From Datura wrightii (Eukaryota; Streptophyta; Magnoliopsida; Solanales; Solanaceae), in contig JASDFA010000002.1 of NCBI GenBank assembly GCA_035772735.1, positions 9,362,001-9,426,000 of the forward strand: a stretch of DNA of 64,000 bases. Reading direction: 5' to 3'. Of the stretch, positions 46,422 to 58,647 are shown piece after piece. The translations under genes and the position numbers were made by a program. The notes below the pieces were generated by a model that worked only from the letters and a program-made list of their open reading frames with translations, was not told the DNA's origin and did no database searches. Every line of letters begins with the position of its first letter. The first letter of the stretch is position 1.

Positions 46422-47815
46422 ATGTCAGACCAGCAACACCCCACGATAGGTAGGAGGTTAGATGTAGCAGCAGGAGAGGGCACCAGCAGGGTGCCTCAGC
46501 CTCGGTTAGAATCGGGGGATGATACGGAGGCATCATCTCGACTTCCCCAGCAAGCTCTACCACGTCAGGAGCCACTTGGGACGGCCGGTGTGACGTCATC
46601 GCCTCTGGCAGTTTCTATACCCGTACCATCCGACCAGGAGGTCAGGAGCATGGTGGTTATGCTAGCACAGATAATGGTTGCTTAGTGCCAGCCAGTGCCA
46701 CCTACAGTTGCAAAATCCGTAGGAGGGCCTGGTAGCTCGAGGGTATGAGAGTTCCTAGCACTAAGTCCCCCGCAATTCACAGGGACAGATCGGACCGAGG
46801 ACCCTCAGGACTTCTTAGACTAGATGCAGAGGATTTTCAGGGTGATGCATGCTACACCCATAGAGTCAGTTGACTTGGCGGTATTCCAGCTACGGGACAT
46901 CGTCGTACTGTGGTATGAGAGTTGGGAGAGGTTCTGAGGGAGAGATGTTTTCCCTCCGACCTGGCCCAGCTTCTCAGAGGCCTTCTTGGATCATACATAC
47001 CGGGGGAGATTCGATAGGCTCGGGTTGATCAGTTCCTGCACTTGGAGCAGGGGTCGATGAGTGTCCGGGAATATGCCATGCAGTTTGATTCCTTGGCTTG
47101 ATATGCGCCAGCCTTTGTGGACACAATGCCAGCCAGGGTACACTGCTTTATTATGGGGTTGAACCCAGAATATGTTGAGACCTGCATCACAACCACACTG
47201 CGAGAGGATATGGATATCGCTTGTGTGCAGGCTTTTGCTCAAAATATTGAGGGTATCAGACAGCGGCAACGGGAGATTAGGAGGACAAGTCAGGAGCAGC
47301 GCTGCAGGGACAGACCGGATGAATTACAGGAAGAGTCCCGGGGAGGACCTACGCCACGATTCTCAGATAGGCCGCCTAGACCCCCGCCTCCACCGCAGCG
47401 GCAAAGGAGCAGGTCTAGTCACCGAGGGCAGCTAGAGCCCGGTGAAGGTTTGTGAGCAGTAGGTTCACAGCCGCAGAGGGGAATGGAGCAGAGTGGGTTT
47501 ACAATACCACTTTGCCCTATTTGCAGTCGACGCCACTCTGGAGCATGCAGGTATGGTTCCACAGCATGCTACATTTGTGGACAGGAGGGCCATCAGATGA
47601 GGAATTGTCCAGCTAGGGGTCAGGGTGACCAGGATCGACAGGATAGGCCCTCGGCAGGATCACGAGCTCCAGCATCCCCGGCAGGGCGTAGGCCCTTAGT
47701 TTCAGCTGGTAGAGGCCGAGGCAGATCAGGGGCCTCCAGTTCAGGTGCCGGCCCAGACTGTACCTATGCACTACTGGGGCGACAAGAATTAGAGTCATCA
47801 CTAGATGTTGTGACA
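46422..47815 (+). pseudogene. gag of element C (broken)
   Basis: Starts MSDQQHPTIGRR at 46422 and is open to TAG at 46683. The capsid part (46750-47110) is only readable across several stops and a small deletion near 46997. 47117-47455 continues into the nucleocapsid linker, and 47483 onward contains a perfect zinc knuckle CYICGQEGHQMRNC (47567-47608). The frame continues into protease. Confidence 0.85.
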
Positions 47816-50800
47816 GGTATGCTGAACATTTGCTCTCATCCTGCTTATGTGTTGATAGATCCAGGATCCACCTTGTCCTATGTTACACTGTTAGTGGCTC
47901 GGAAGTTTAGTATTATGCTGGAATTGCTTCGGCGACCTTTCTCAGTGTCTACACCCGTTGGTGACTCTATTATATCCAGAAAGGTCTATCGGGGATGTAC
48001 AGTAGAGGTTGCCAGTCGTTAGACTACAGCAGACTTGATAGAACTAGAAATGGTTTATTTTGATGCCATTATGGGTATGGATTGGCTAGCTCTGTGCTAT
48101 GCCAATGTCAAATGTTAGACCAAGATTGTCCGGTTCCACTTTCCAGGGGAGACAGTATGGGAGTGGAAAGGTAGTCCAACCACGCCAAAAAGTAGGTTTA
48201 TTTCCTATATTTGGGGGAGAAAATTGATAGAAAAAGGGTGCATTTATCATATTGTCAGAGTTCAGGATGTTTGGGAAGAGCCTCCGACCCTTCAGTCTAT
48301 TCTAGTGGTTAATGAATTTCCCGACGTATTTCCAGATGAGCTTCCTGGTATTCCCCCAGAAAGGGAAATTGATTTTGCAATCGTATCTATTACTAGACAC
48401 TTAGCCTATATCTATTCCTCCATATCGGATGGCTCCTGCTGAACTCAGAGAACTAAAGGAACAATTGAAGGATTTGCTAGACAAGGGCTTTATCAGGCCG
48501 AGTACCTCACCATGGGGTGCGCCATTTCTGTTTGTGAGGAAGAAGGATGGCTCCCTCCGTATGTGTATAGACTATCGGCAACTGAATAAAGTCACTATCA
48601 AGAATAAGTACCCGCTTCCCAGAATAGATGACCTATTTGATCAATTACAGGGAGTGAGGTATTTTTCAAAGACTGACTTAAGGTCTGGATATCATCAGGT
48701 CCGGGTTCATGAAAGAGATATTCCAAAGACTGCCTTTAGGACCAGATATGGCCACTTTGAATTTCTAGTCATGTCCTTCAGACTGACAAATGCCCAAGCA
48801 GTGTTCATGTACCTGATGAACAACATTTTTAGACCATACCTGGACTTGTTCGTGATAGTATTTTATCGATGATATTCTGTTGTATTCCTGTTGAGGCAGA
48901 TCACCAGGATCATCTACGGACAGTGCTCCAGATTCTCAGAGATCGCAGCTATATGCAAAATTTTCTAAAAGTGAATTTTGGATGAATTCAGTAGCCTTCT
49001 TGGGCCATATTGTGTCAGATGCTGGTATACAGGTAGATACGCAGAAGATAGAGGCAGTGAAAACATGGCCTAGACCTACCACTCCGACCGAGGTACGTAG
49101 TTTCCTGGGGTTAGCCAGGTATTATAGAAGGTTCGTGGAAGGATTTTCCACTTTAGCAGCATCTTTAACCAAATTGATGCAGAAGGCAGCAAAATTCCAT
49201 TAGACTAAGGCATGTGAGTAGAGCTTTAGGAACTGAAAGACAGATTGACATTGTCACCGGTGCTAGCGTTTCCAGAAGGAACAAAGGGTTATGCAGTCTA
49301 TTGTGATGCTTCGGGTGTTGGGTTAGGATGTGTTTTGATGCAGCATGGTAAGGTGATTGTCTATGCTTCCAGGCAGCTAAGGAAGCATAAGAAGAACTAC
49401 CCTACCCATGACCTGGAGTTAGCCACGGTGATTCATGCCTTGAAAATATGGAGACACTACCTGTATGGCGTCCATGTAGATATTTTCACTTATCACAAAA
49501 GCCTGCAGTATATTTTCACCCATAAAGAGTTGAATTTGCGGCAGCGTCGCTGGTTGGAGCTATTAAAGGATTATGATGTGAATATTTTATATCACCCAGG
49601 AAGGTCCAATGTTGTAGCAGATGCCCTTAGCCGCAAATCCATCAGCAGCCTGGCATATTTACTGCCCGAGCGGCAGGAATTGGCCCGAGAATTGCATCAG
49701 CTAGCCAGTTTAGCCGTTCGTATAGTGGAATCAGGAGACAATGGAGTGGTAATCCAGAATACCGCAGTGTCATCATTGGTTGTGGAAGTGAAAGAATAGC
49801 AGTATGAAGATCCTAGCCTGGTTCAGCTCAGAAATAGGGTCCAACGACGGGAAGTGACAGATTTCCAGGTAATTGAGGATGGAGTTTTGAGATATAGAGA
49901 TCGCCTCTGCATTCCAGATGTGGTAGGGCTTCGCCAGCAAATTATCGGCGAGGTACACTATGCCCGTTACTCTCTCCATCTAGGTTCGACAAAGATGTAC
50001 CATGATGTAAAAGAGATTTACTGGTGGACGGGAATGAAAAAGGGGATAGCAGAATTCGTAGCCCAATGTCCCAATTGCCAACAGGTGAAAGCTAAACATC
50101 AGAAACCAGGTGGACTGGCACAGGATATAGCTGTGCCTTTATGGAAATGGGAGGTAGTTAATATGGATTTCGTAGTAGGGTTACCTCGTACCAGGCATAA
50201 ATATGATTGTATCTGGTAATTGTTGACAGGTTGACAAAATTAGCTCACTTTCTGCCAGTAAGGGCTATCTTTTCAACCGAAGATTATGCTAAGCTGTATA
50301 TTAGAGAAATAGTCCGATTTCATGGTGTTCCGTTATCAATTATCTCTGATAGAGGGGCGCAGTTTACAGCTAAGTTTTGGCAATCTTTTTAGAGGGGCCT
50401 GGGGACGCATGTTAACCTGAGCACAGCCTTCCATCCTCAGACAGACGGGCAGGCAGAACGTACAATCCAGACACTCGAGGATATATTACGGGCATGTGTG
50501 CTAGATTTTGGAGGCAGCTAGGATGAACATCTACCGCTTATTGAATTTGCCTATAATAACAGTTATCATTCAGCAATTCAGATGGCGCCTTATGAAGCGT
50601 TATATGGGCAGAGGTGCAGGTCTCCATCTGGTTGGTTTGAGGTAGGAGAATCGGCATTGATTGGGCCAGATATTATTCATCAGTCAGAAGAGAAAGTAAA
50701 GCTTATCAGGGAACATCAGCTGACAGCTCAAAGCCACCATAAATCTTATGTCGATGTGCGGCGAAGAAACCTACAGTTTAATGTGGGTAACTTGGTATTC

Positions 50801-51190
50801 CTAAAGGTTTCATCGATGAAGGGTGTGACGAGATTTGGTAAGAAAGGCAAGCTCATCCTGAGGTTTATTGGGCCTTATCAGATTCGCTGAAGGATAGCCA
50901 GGTGGCTTATGAATTGGATTTACCTCCAGAATTAGAATCCGTTCACCCAGTTTTTCACATATCAATGCTGAGGAAGTGCATAGGAGATCCCTCCCGGGTT
51001 ACCAGTCAAAGACGTCCAAATCACCGAGGAGTTAGTCTATAAAGAAGCTCTAGTAGCCATACTAGATCAGTTAGATCGGCAGACTAAGAACTAAAGATGT
51101 TGCTTCTGTTAAAGTGTTATGGTGAAATAAGAACCGAGAGGAGATGACCTGGGAAGCATAAGATGATATGAAAACCAGATATCCTCAATT
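47816..51190 (+). pseudogene. pol of element C: protease, RT, RNase H, integrase, tail (broken)
   Basis: Protease VLIDPGSTLSYV is at about 47849-47884. RT blocks lie in 48429-48872 (SPWGAPFLFVRKKDGSLRM), but a one-base insertion just before the catalytic site (about 48862) turns the expected F-I-D-D into FYR-stop. RNase H 49245-49799 keeps YCDASG (element B has G for D). Integrase is split over 49854-50219, 50207-50392 and 50582-50890: CPNCQQ zinc finger, VNMDFVVGL, IISDRG and glutamate block QAERTIQT, with stops between. The chromodomain-like tail (50990-51190) is readable only across frame changes. Confidence 0.87.
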
Positions 51191-51446
51191 ATTTTAGACT
51201 TAGCCAGATTGTGCAACCAGAGGTATGTTGTTATTGTTGTTTCATAAGTTGCATTATATACATGTATATGTGGAGTAGTTGACTTCAGTCTATTGTGAAA
51301 TGAATGCCATAGTCTTGTGTGGAGTACCTGTATTGGACTTTTCTGCATTTCAGGGTTTTTGGATAGTCCATATTATAGGGGACACTCTGCCGAAGTTTTT
51401 TCAGAATAAGTAATTGCAAGGTTAAGGTTCTTGCAAGTAGAAGTTA

Positions 51447-51709
51447 ACATTCAAGGATGAATGTTCTTAAGGGGGGAGGATGTTACACCCCATAAGTTTC
51501 TAGTGTTTAGTCGGCCTATTCGTATGTTGTTGAGAATTTTAGAGTGTCATACGTACGAGGAAAGGGCCCGGAGAAAGGCCGAACGAGTGCCAAGTCGGGA
51601 TTTCGCGAAAGGAGGCCGAACAAAGCTGCCCGGAGGGGCAAAGTGGAACGGAGCTGCTCCTACGCGTTAGCCAACATGGCATGGAGCAGAATCAGCATGT
51701 TGGCTAGCA
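51447..51709 (+). repeat. PPT palindrome, PPT and truncated 3' LTR of element C
   Basis: Palindrome ACATTCA/AGGA/TGAATGT at 51447-51464, PPT AAGGGGGGAGGA (51469-51480), then the LTR start TGTTACACCCCATAAG at 51481. The LTR is collinear with the 5' LTR for 229 bp. It stops right after a 10-bp inverted repeat AGCCAACATG / CATGTTGGCT (about 51669-51706), where the copia fragment begins. About 1.9 kb of LTR is missing. Confidence 0.88.
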
Positions 51710-52500
51710 TCAGACTTTAGTTTTAGTAATAATATCCAAATCATTCTATAAAAATCATCAACCACAGTCAGAAATGGTTTATATCTATCACATGTAGTCA
51801 CTTTGTTAGGTCCTCACAAATTCGTATGCACGTGATCAAAGGGCTTTATACTAGTAGTAGAACTAATTTGAAAAAATAACCTAGTTTGTCTTGCTTCAGG
51901 ACAGATAGTGCATTTGCTCATTGTATCAACAATATTAATTTTCTATCAAAGAAACAAGTGAAATAAGACTCTAGATGGAACATAGCCAAGTCTGTCATGC
52001 CAAAGTTCAATATTGGTCTTATTTGTGCTAACTAGGAAGCACCCTTCTCTCCTATGTCCAGGAAACTTTTGACTTATCAAAAGTACAAACCATCCTTTTC
52101 TTTACCAATCTCATTCACCTTTTCATTGTAGAGATCCTGAAAAACACAAAACTTAAAAAAGAATGTAGTTGGCAATTGCAATTATCTAGCAGCATTAGAC
52201 ACTGATAGTAAATTATACTTGAATTGAGGAATATAAAACACATTTTGTATAATACTATTATAAGATATACTACTGGTGCCAATATGTGACACATCACCAT
52301 TAGGAAAGAATATTCTCTTAGGATTATCAGTTTTGACTATTGAGTCTTTGTTTAACAATTAAAGGTTTGCAATCTTATGAATTATAGCTCCTGTGTCAAT
52401 AATCCATTTAGGTGGATTATTATTGACTAACAGGACTCTACTATTACCTGACATATTTGCTGAATCTGTTACCAAAATAGTTTGATACTGTTCCAACATT
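51710..52500 (-). pseudogene. Protease and integrase start of the copia fragment
   Basis: Protease active site WIIDTGAI on the minus strand near 52390-52430. Further on, an integrase zinc-finger/core start with an FLTVVDDF-like block at about 51770-51800 (expected VVDDFSR). Small frame changes interrupt it. It ends at the junction with element C at 51709/51710. Confidence 0.7.
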
Positions 52501-52599
52501 TTTCAAATCTATTCATACTGTTCTTGGGTGAATTTGGGAGGCATTACAATCATTTCTGCATTTATTTCATATATGACCTGAGTGCTTGTTTGTCAGTGT

Positions 52600-53520
52600 T
52601 GATAGATTTCCTAGAACATTTAAGGCTAATTCTGTGACTGAACGCATTCATCACCCCACTTCATTATAAGCATCATGACCTATCTTCCTTTTCTTGTATC
52701 CATGATCATACACTCCGACATCCCCTTTTGTATCATTATGCTTTGGCTGATTTGGAAGGTAGCCTACAAGTCTATAGCAGTCTCTTTTATGGTGTCCTTT
52801 TTGTTTACAATGACACATATGGCATTTGGATTGTGGACTCTTTTTCCTTTTGAATATTCAGTTTTGGTGTACATTGCCACTACATCAGTCATACCAGGAG
52901 CAACTCCTAATAACCCTGTGGCATTAACAGTTTGTGCCACTATCTTCTAGCTTTCATCACTAACTATCATAGAGTATGATTGATTGACCATAGGCAATGG
53001 AGTCATTAGTAGAATCAACTCCTAGCTTGAGTGTAAGTGTCATTAAGTCCCACTAGGAATTTATATAGCTTCTACCATTGCAAGTATATCAAGAAATCTC
53101 TTGATTTATCACAATTGTACGTAGGAGGAGATACCATAGACTTAAATTCATCCCAAAGGTCTTTCAACCTAGAGAAGTACACTGTTGCAGATTGCACACC
53201 CTCAGAAGTTGTATCTATTTTTTGATGTAAACTGAAGGTTCTTGATGCATCTATTTTGTCAAATCTTTCTTTTAAATCTTGCCAGACAGAATGAGCATTT
53301 GATGCAAAAACCATACCACTAATGAGATTGCTAGCTACAACATTCATTAACCAAGACAAGACTATGACCTTTATTAGCTCCCATTAATTTTATAATTCTA
53401 CTGGAAAACATTCTTTTTTCCAAGTACCATCTACAAACCCCAACTTATTTCTCCCTAACAATGTAATTCTCATTGATTTTCCCCAAACCACATAATTTTA
53501 ACTTTCTTTTAATTAAAAGG
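52600..53520 (-). pseudogene. gag of the copia fragment
   Basis: 53072-53359 is open and reads SWLMNVVASNLISGMVFASN, then VWQDLKERFDKIDASRTFSL and VYFSRLKDLWDEFKSMV, the UBN2/retrotran-gag pattern of plant copia elements. Upstream, GRNKLGFVDGTW is visible near 53440 in the same direction but separated by stops. Downstream, about 52760-52830, a knuckle-like CHCKQKGHHKRDC has one residue too few between the first two cysteines. Confidence 0.82.
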
Positions 53521-53641
53521 AATAATAGTCATACCACTCACATCAATTGATAACAATCACAATGGATGATTGTGATCCACTGGAGCTTGCATGGTTGGTG
53601 TTTTTCAAACTTGCAAGTCGCGTGGTTGGTGACTAATGGAC

Positions 53642-55615
53642 TTTCACGACCCGAGCATAGACCTCAGATGTAATACAGGACCTAGAACCATGAATAGTTG
53701 GAATCTAACCTATTGTACATGCATGAAATAAGCATAAGCAAACACTAAGCGGAATAAACATAATATAAGGCATAAGAGAAAGTCTAAGATGTCATAAAAT
53801 GTAAAAATTGAGACAACAAGTCAAGCAGCTGAATATGATACATCAGGTATAAAAAGTCTCTAGTCATGAGATGAGTTGTTGGAAGAAGCCCCCAACTAAC
53901 TCAATTAAGTCTAAAAATTGAAAGACATAAAAGAAGAACATAATGTTCAATTAACATCCTCGGGTGATGAGGACTCACCGAAAGCTGAAGATAAGTTGAC
54001 TGGAGCAAAGGCGAATCGAACGACGGGGCTGCAACTGATCACTCGAACCTATATCATGAAATGATATAGTATAAAAGTATGTGATTAGTATGTGGAATGT
54101 ACTTTGTATGTAGGATAAGTAAAACATGAGAGTGAAGACAACATGCGATAAATAATAATCGTGATAGTCGTAAACATGAGTTATTCATCATAAACTAAAG
54201 TATAACGACCTAAGATTTTTAAAGAAAAATCATAAGGATTAATGGGTGTAGAATCATAAGTACAACTCATAAATATATCAAAAGGCCAAAAATACTGTAA
54301 ATCATGATATCATAAATCCTGAGCATGGACATTGTAAAACACGAGGGACAATGGAAGATTCTTATAACTGACATATTCCAAGTGAGCATCATGGAGCCCA
54401 ACTTGTAACCCTAGTTGGGAGGTATGTTCATAACTTGCGAAGGGTAAGAACCATAAAGGTGTGATATCACTCACGGGCCCAGTAGCATAAGGAAGAAACC
54501 CTCAATTAGCGAGGACTCATTAGGCTAGGGGCGACTGGCAAGGACCCCTCATCCTATAGTTACACGTAGTTATGGGACTTAGGTAGTCTAGGACCCTTAT
54601 CCGCTCGGTGTTAAACACTACTCCCAAAACATACATAGTACTCATATCATTATCATAAAACATCTTGGTTTTGCACAGGCTAGTTTAAATCATGTAATTC
54701 ATAAATTATTTAACATACGTGAACTAGTGATGAAAAAAATCTCGAGAAATCATCCATGATACATAAGCATGAGATCCATGAATTCATGCATAATTGGATA
54801 ATTCATCACAAGTTGAAGGTAGAGATTTATGAGAATTTTTTTATAGAAATCATGTAATTATAATCATAAAATATAATTAGAATCATGAGAGAATCACTTT
54901 CATAAAAGAACATGGAGTTTTTCATCAAAAGGGGCCTAACTCTAGAAATTCATAAAAATCATAATTGGAGACTTGAATTCATGGGATTGAGTTTGATTTG
55001 GGCATGAGGGTGGAAGGAATCCCCAATCATGATCCTGCATACTTGAGCTTGATGAATTCTTGACAATAACTTGTGTTCCAAGAGAATTGAGATGCGGAAG
55101 AACCCTAGGAGCTTGAGAGACTTGAGAGAACAAATGTTCAATCTACGGTGTTTGAAAAGAATGAGGGTTTAGGCTATGTATAATCCCCCTAATAAACCCC
55201 TTAGGAAACCTAGAATGACCTCACTTAGGAGTTAAAAGCATAGGAATTACAAAAATACTCTTAGAGACTCGCATTAAAAATCTATCTGATGGTAACCACG
55301 ACCCGTACAACGGTTCATTGGTCCTTCCAACGACCCGTACCTTTGCTTGTGGTCACCTGAACCTTCCTGGAATAGTTCTCTAAATCTCATCCAATGACCC
55401 ATCTAACGGCCTGTCCTATCTTCCTACAACCCGTCCCATGAATAGTTACTTTTGAGACTTGAAAACTCAACATGCCTACCACAAGTCTGACCATGACTCA
55501 TGGTATCATCCAACAAGTCGTTCCTGGGCTCGTCCTGAGGAAACATTATCCAATTTCTCTTCTGGTTCATAGTCCATATCTAGGTTCTAGTCTTATAGGA
55601 TTTTAGTGTGTTACA
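53642..55615 (-). repeat. 3' LTR of element D (about 1974 bp)
   Basis: On its own strand it starts TGTAACACACTAAAATCC, directly after the PPT (CCCAAGGGGGAGATAA), and ends CTCGGGTCGTGAAA near 53642. The terminal base pair is mutated from the expected TGACA. The U3 side holds several CGACCCGT-like repeats (55305-55440). No coding signal. Confidence 0.8.
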
Positions 55616-55650
55616 TTATCTCCCCCTTGGGAGCATTCGTCCTCCAATGG
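55616..55650 (-). promoter_or_regulatory. Polypurine tract and palindrome relic of element D
   Basis: The minus-strand PPT GGGGGAGATAA abuts the LTR. The adjacent CCATTGG/AGGA/CGAATGC is the palindrome of A-C with one stem mismatch and the same loop. Confidence 0.8.
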
Positions 55651-55849
55651 AGACCCATAAAATTGAAAAGATAGGGAAAGAGCTGCAATCCCAAAATTGA
55701 ATGTTATAGATCGAATACTAATGGAGTGACTCACTTTGAATTGAGATACATGACTGAATTGAATTTATGAGTCATACATGCATACTAAGACATGAAAAAA
55801 GAACTGAGAGACACGAAACTAACATGAGTCTAAATGGAGTACTAAGGAG

Positions 55850-57185
55850 GAAACTAGTACCTGATGCTGGGACTAAGCTGCAAGGGAAATGGTGAGGGTA
55901 CTTGGCCATCATATCTACTTCAGTTTCCCAAGTAGCTCCCTCTATAAGTTGATTCCTCCAAAGGACTTTCACTAAAGCAACCTCTTTATTTCTCAACTTC
56001 CGAACCTGGCGGTCAAGAATCTCAATCAGAGCCTCTTCATAAGTGAGGCTATCCTTCACACCAATGCTCTCTACAGGTATAACTAAAGCTGAATCACCAA
56101 TGCACTTCTTCAACAATGACACAAGAAAAACTGGATGTACTAATGCTAACTCTGCGGGCAACTCCAACTCATAGGCCACATTGCCATTGCGCCTCAGAAT
56201 CTTGTAAAGACCCACATATTGGGGTCTAAGATTCCTTTTCTTTCCAAGATTCATCACTCACTTCATAGGTGACACCTTCAGAAATACACAATCATCAACA
56301 CTAAACTCAAGCTCTCTCCTCCTCACATCCACAAAAGATTTCTAATGACTCTGAGTTGTTTTTAGCCTTTCTCTAATAAGCTAAACATTCTCTATAGCTT
56401 CATGAACTGAATTTGGCCCTATCAATGTATCCTCGCCCACCCCAAACTATCTAATAGGCGATCTACATATCATCCCATAAAGAGCTTCAAATGGAGCCAT
56501 CTGAATGCTGGAGTGATAACTATTATATAGGCGAACTCAATAAGAGGTAAGTGATCATCCAAACTACCTTCAAAATCAATCGCACAAGCTCTCAACATGT
56601 CCTCTAAAGTCTGAATGGTCTGTTTAGCCTGACTATCTATTTGTGGGTGAAAAGTTGTGCTAAACTTCACCTAAGCACCAAGGCTCTTCTGAAACAATCT
56701 CCAGAACTGCGACGGGAACTGAGCACCCCTATCAAAAATAATGGACAGAGGGACTCCATGCAACCTAACTAACTTGCGAATGCAAAGTCTAGCATAGTCC
56801 TCAGCTAAATCCATAGTCATGACTGGTAGGAAATGTGCTGACTTGGTCATTCAATCCACAACTACCCATATAAAATCATGCTATTGGCACGTGCGAGGCA
56901 AACCTGTAATGAAGTCCATATTTATCTCTTCCCATTTCCAAGTAGGGATACTGATATCCTGTAGTATACCCCCCTCCCCCCAGTCTTTGACGCTCAACCT
57001 TCACCTGTTGGCAATTTGGACACTTAGCCACAAATTCTGCAACATCCTTCTTCATGCCATTCCACCAATAGACTTCCCATGGATCATGATACATTTTAGT
57101 GGCACCTGGATGGATAGAATATCGAGATTTGTGAGCCTCTTTCAACATCTACTCTCTCAAATCATCCACATCTTGAATACATAAT
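55850..57185 (-). pseudogene. Integrase and chromodomain-like tail of element D (broken)
   Basis: Zinc finger piece 56876-57148: SIHPGATKMYHD ... CPNCQQVKVE. Core pieces follow around 56750-56900 and 56470-56670 (TFHPQIDSQAKQTIQTLEDML, where the glutamate block reads AKQTIQ instead of AERTIQ, so the catalytic Glu is lost). 55772-56257 covers the GPY-like end (RPQYVGLYKILRR), VHPVFLVSLLKKC and the tail VLWRNQLIEGATWETEVDM. Several stops separate the pieces. Confidence 0.84.
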
Positions 57186-57189
57186 CGGC

Positions 57190-58642
57190 CCTAATATCGG
57201 AGTACACCATCTCCCCTTAGGAGAAAACCTCCACCTTCTGAGTTTGGATTGTTTCCTTTAACTTGAACCTCTACCTTTTGAATTTGGACTGCTTCCTTTA
57301 ACTTGACCAAGATAGGATACTCATCTTGCCATGCCTTAATTTCCGACACTAATGAAGACTCTGCACCATTCTGCACTATAACAACACCATTTGCTGAATC
57401 ATTAAGGAGAACCCCCAAGCATACAAGCCTATGGACATCCTTCACCAATTCTTTCCTCCCATCCTCAACACGGGACACACTCTCCATGGACAACCTACTA
57501 AGAGCATCCCCCACCACATTAGCCTTGCCCGGATGGTAAAGAACACTCTTATCATAGTCCTTGAGAAGTTCAAGCCATCTCCTTTGCCGCAAGTTCAAGT
57601 CCTTCTGAGTGAACACATACTGAAGACTCTTGTGGTCCATGAACACATCCACATGCAGCCCATACAGATAGTGCCACCAAATCTTCAAGGAAAACACCAC
57701 CGCTGCTAACTTAAGGTCGTTTGTCGGGTAATTCTTCTCATGAGTCTTAAGCTATCTCGAGGCATAAGCAATGACCTTCCCATGCTACATCAATACACAC
57801 CCAAGAAGATCCTAGAAGCATCACAATACACTACAAAATCATCCATTCCCTCAGGTAGGGTCAAGATCACAATAGAAATGAGTCGAGCCTTTAACTCCTG
57901 AAAGCTCCTCTCACAAGCACCGGAATATTGAAATTTGATCTCCTTCTAGGTCAACTTATTCAAAGGTGCAGAAATGTATGAAAATCCCTCTAGGAACCTC
58001 CTATAGCAGCCAGCTAAAAGCCAAAAAGCTCCTGATATCGGTAGGAGGGACAGTTCTAGGCCAGTTCTTCACCGCCTCAATCTTTCAGGAGTCTACTTGA
58101 ACACCCTCACTGGAAACCATATGGGCGAATGCAACAAAAACTCACACTTTCTAAACTTAGCAAACAGTTGACAATCCCTAAGAGTTTGTAACACAATCCT
58201 CAAATGAGCGGCATGCTCCTTCTCGCTCCAAGCATACACAAGGATATCATCTACGAAGACGCTGACAAACATATCCAAGTACTTTTTGAACACCCTATTC
58301 ATCAAATCTATAAAATTTATAGGAGAATTCATTATACCAAAATACATAACAACAAAGCGACCATATCGAGTCCTAAAGGCTATCTTCAGAATGTCACTCT
58401 TCCTAATCCTGAGCTGGTGATATCCAAATATGAGGTCCATCTTTGAAAAACATTTGGCACCCTGGAGCTAATCAAATAATTCATCAATCCTGGGGAGGAG
58501 ATACTTATTCTTAATTGTAACCTTATTCAATTTGCGATAATCGATTGACATCCTGAGAGAACCATCCTTCTTCCGAGCAAAAAGGACTGGAGCACCCTAT
58601 GGGGACTTACTAGGCCTAGTGAAATGCTTATCAAAGAGGTCC
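57190..58642 (-). pseudogene. RNase H and 3' part of RT of element D (broken)
   Basis: 58093-58440 holds the RT core (MDLIFGYHQLRIR, FRTRYGRF, catalytic FVDDI). Upstream, to the break, RKKDGSLRMSIDYRKLNKV is readable. 57191-57700 is the end of RNase H with its tether: LWRHYLYG-like start, VFMDHKSLQYVFTQKDL, LYHPGKANVVGDALSRL. The region between (57700-58090) has several stops. RT is cut at its N-terminal quarter by the Athila-like LTR. Confidence 0.85.
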
Positions 58643-58647
58643 TTCGA

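Larger units (their letters stand above)
44076..51709 (+). mobile_element. Element C: old Tekay/Del-like Ty3/gypsy element with truncated 3' LTR
   Basis: 5' LTR 44076-46207 (2132 bp), iMet-type primer site, gag-pol collinear with element B, palindrome, PPT and the first 229 bp of a 3' LTR. Many stops and frameshifts (at least ten) show it is older than B. The LTR differs from that of B in sequence and length, so this is a separate family within the lineage. Confidence 0.92.
51710..53641 (-). mobile_element. Ty1/copia fragment: gag, protease and start of integrase, no LTRs
   Basis: Minus-strand order is gag (53520 to about 52600), protease (about 52440 to 52360), then integrase up to 51710, where it ends against the element C LTR. 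Gag-protease-integrase without RT in between is the Ty1/copia order. Neither LTR is present: the right end meets the LTR of element D, the left end is cut inside integrase. Confidence 0.85.
53642..58647 (-). mobile_element. Element D: chromodomain-type Ty3/gypsy element (minus strand), 5' part lost
   Basis: Minus-strand order from the break: RT (from about 58642), RNase H, integrase, chromodomain-like tail, PPT and 3' LTR (55615 to 53642). The sequence stops inside RT at 58647/58648, where the LTR of the second Athila-like element begins. gag, protease and the 5' LTR would lie beyond that insertion, outside the window. Related to but clearly diverged from A-C. Confidence 0.87.

Noticed and set aside
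52675..52950. 91-codon plus-strand ORF with hydrophobic segments
   Set aside because: Antisense shadow of the copia gag knuckle region on the minus strand.
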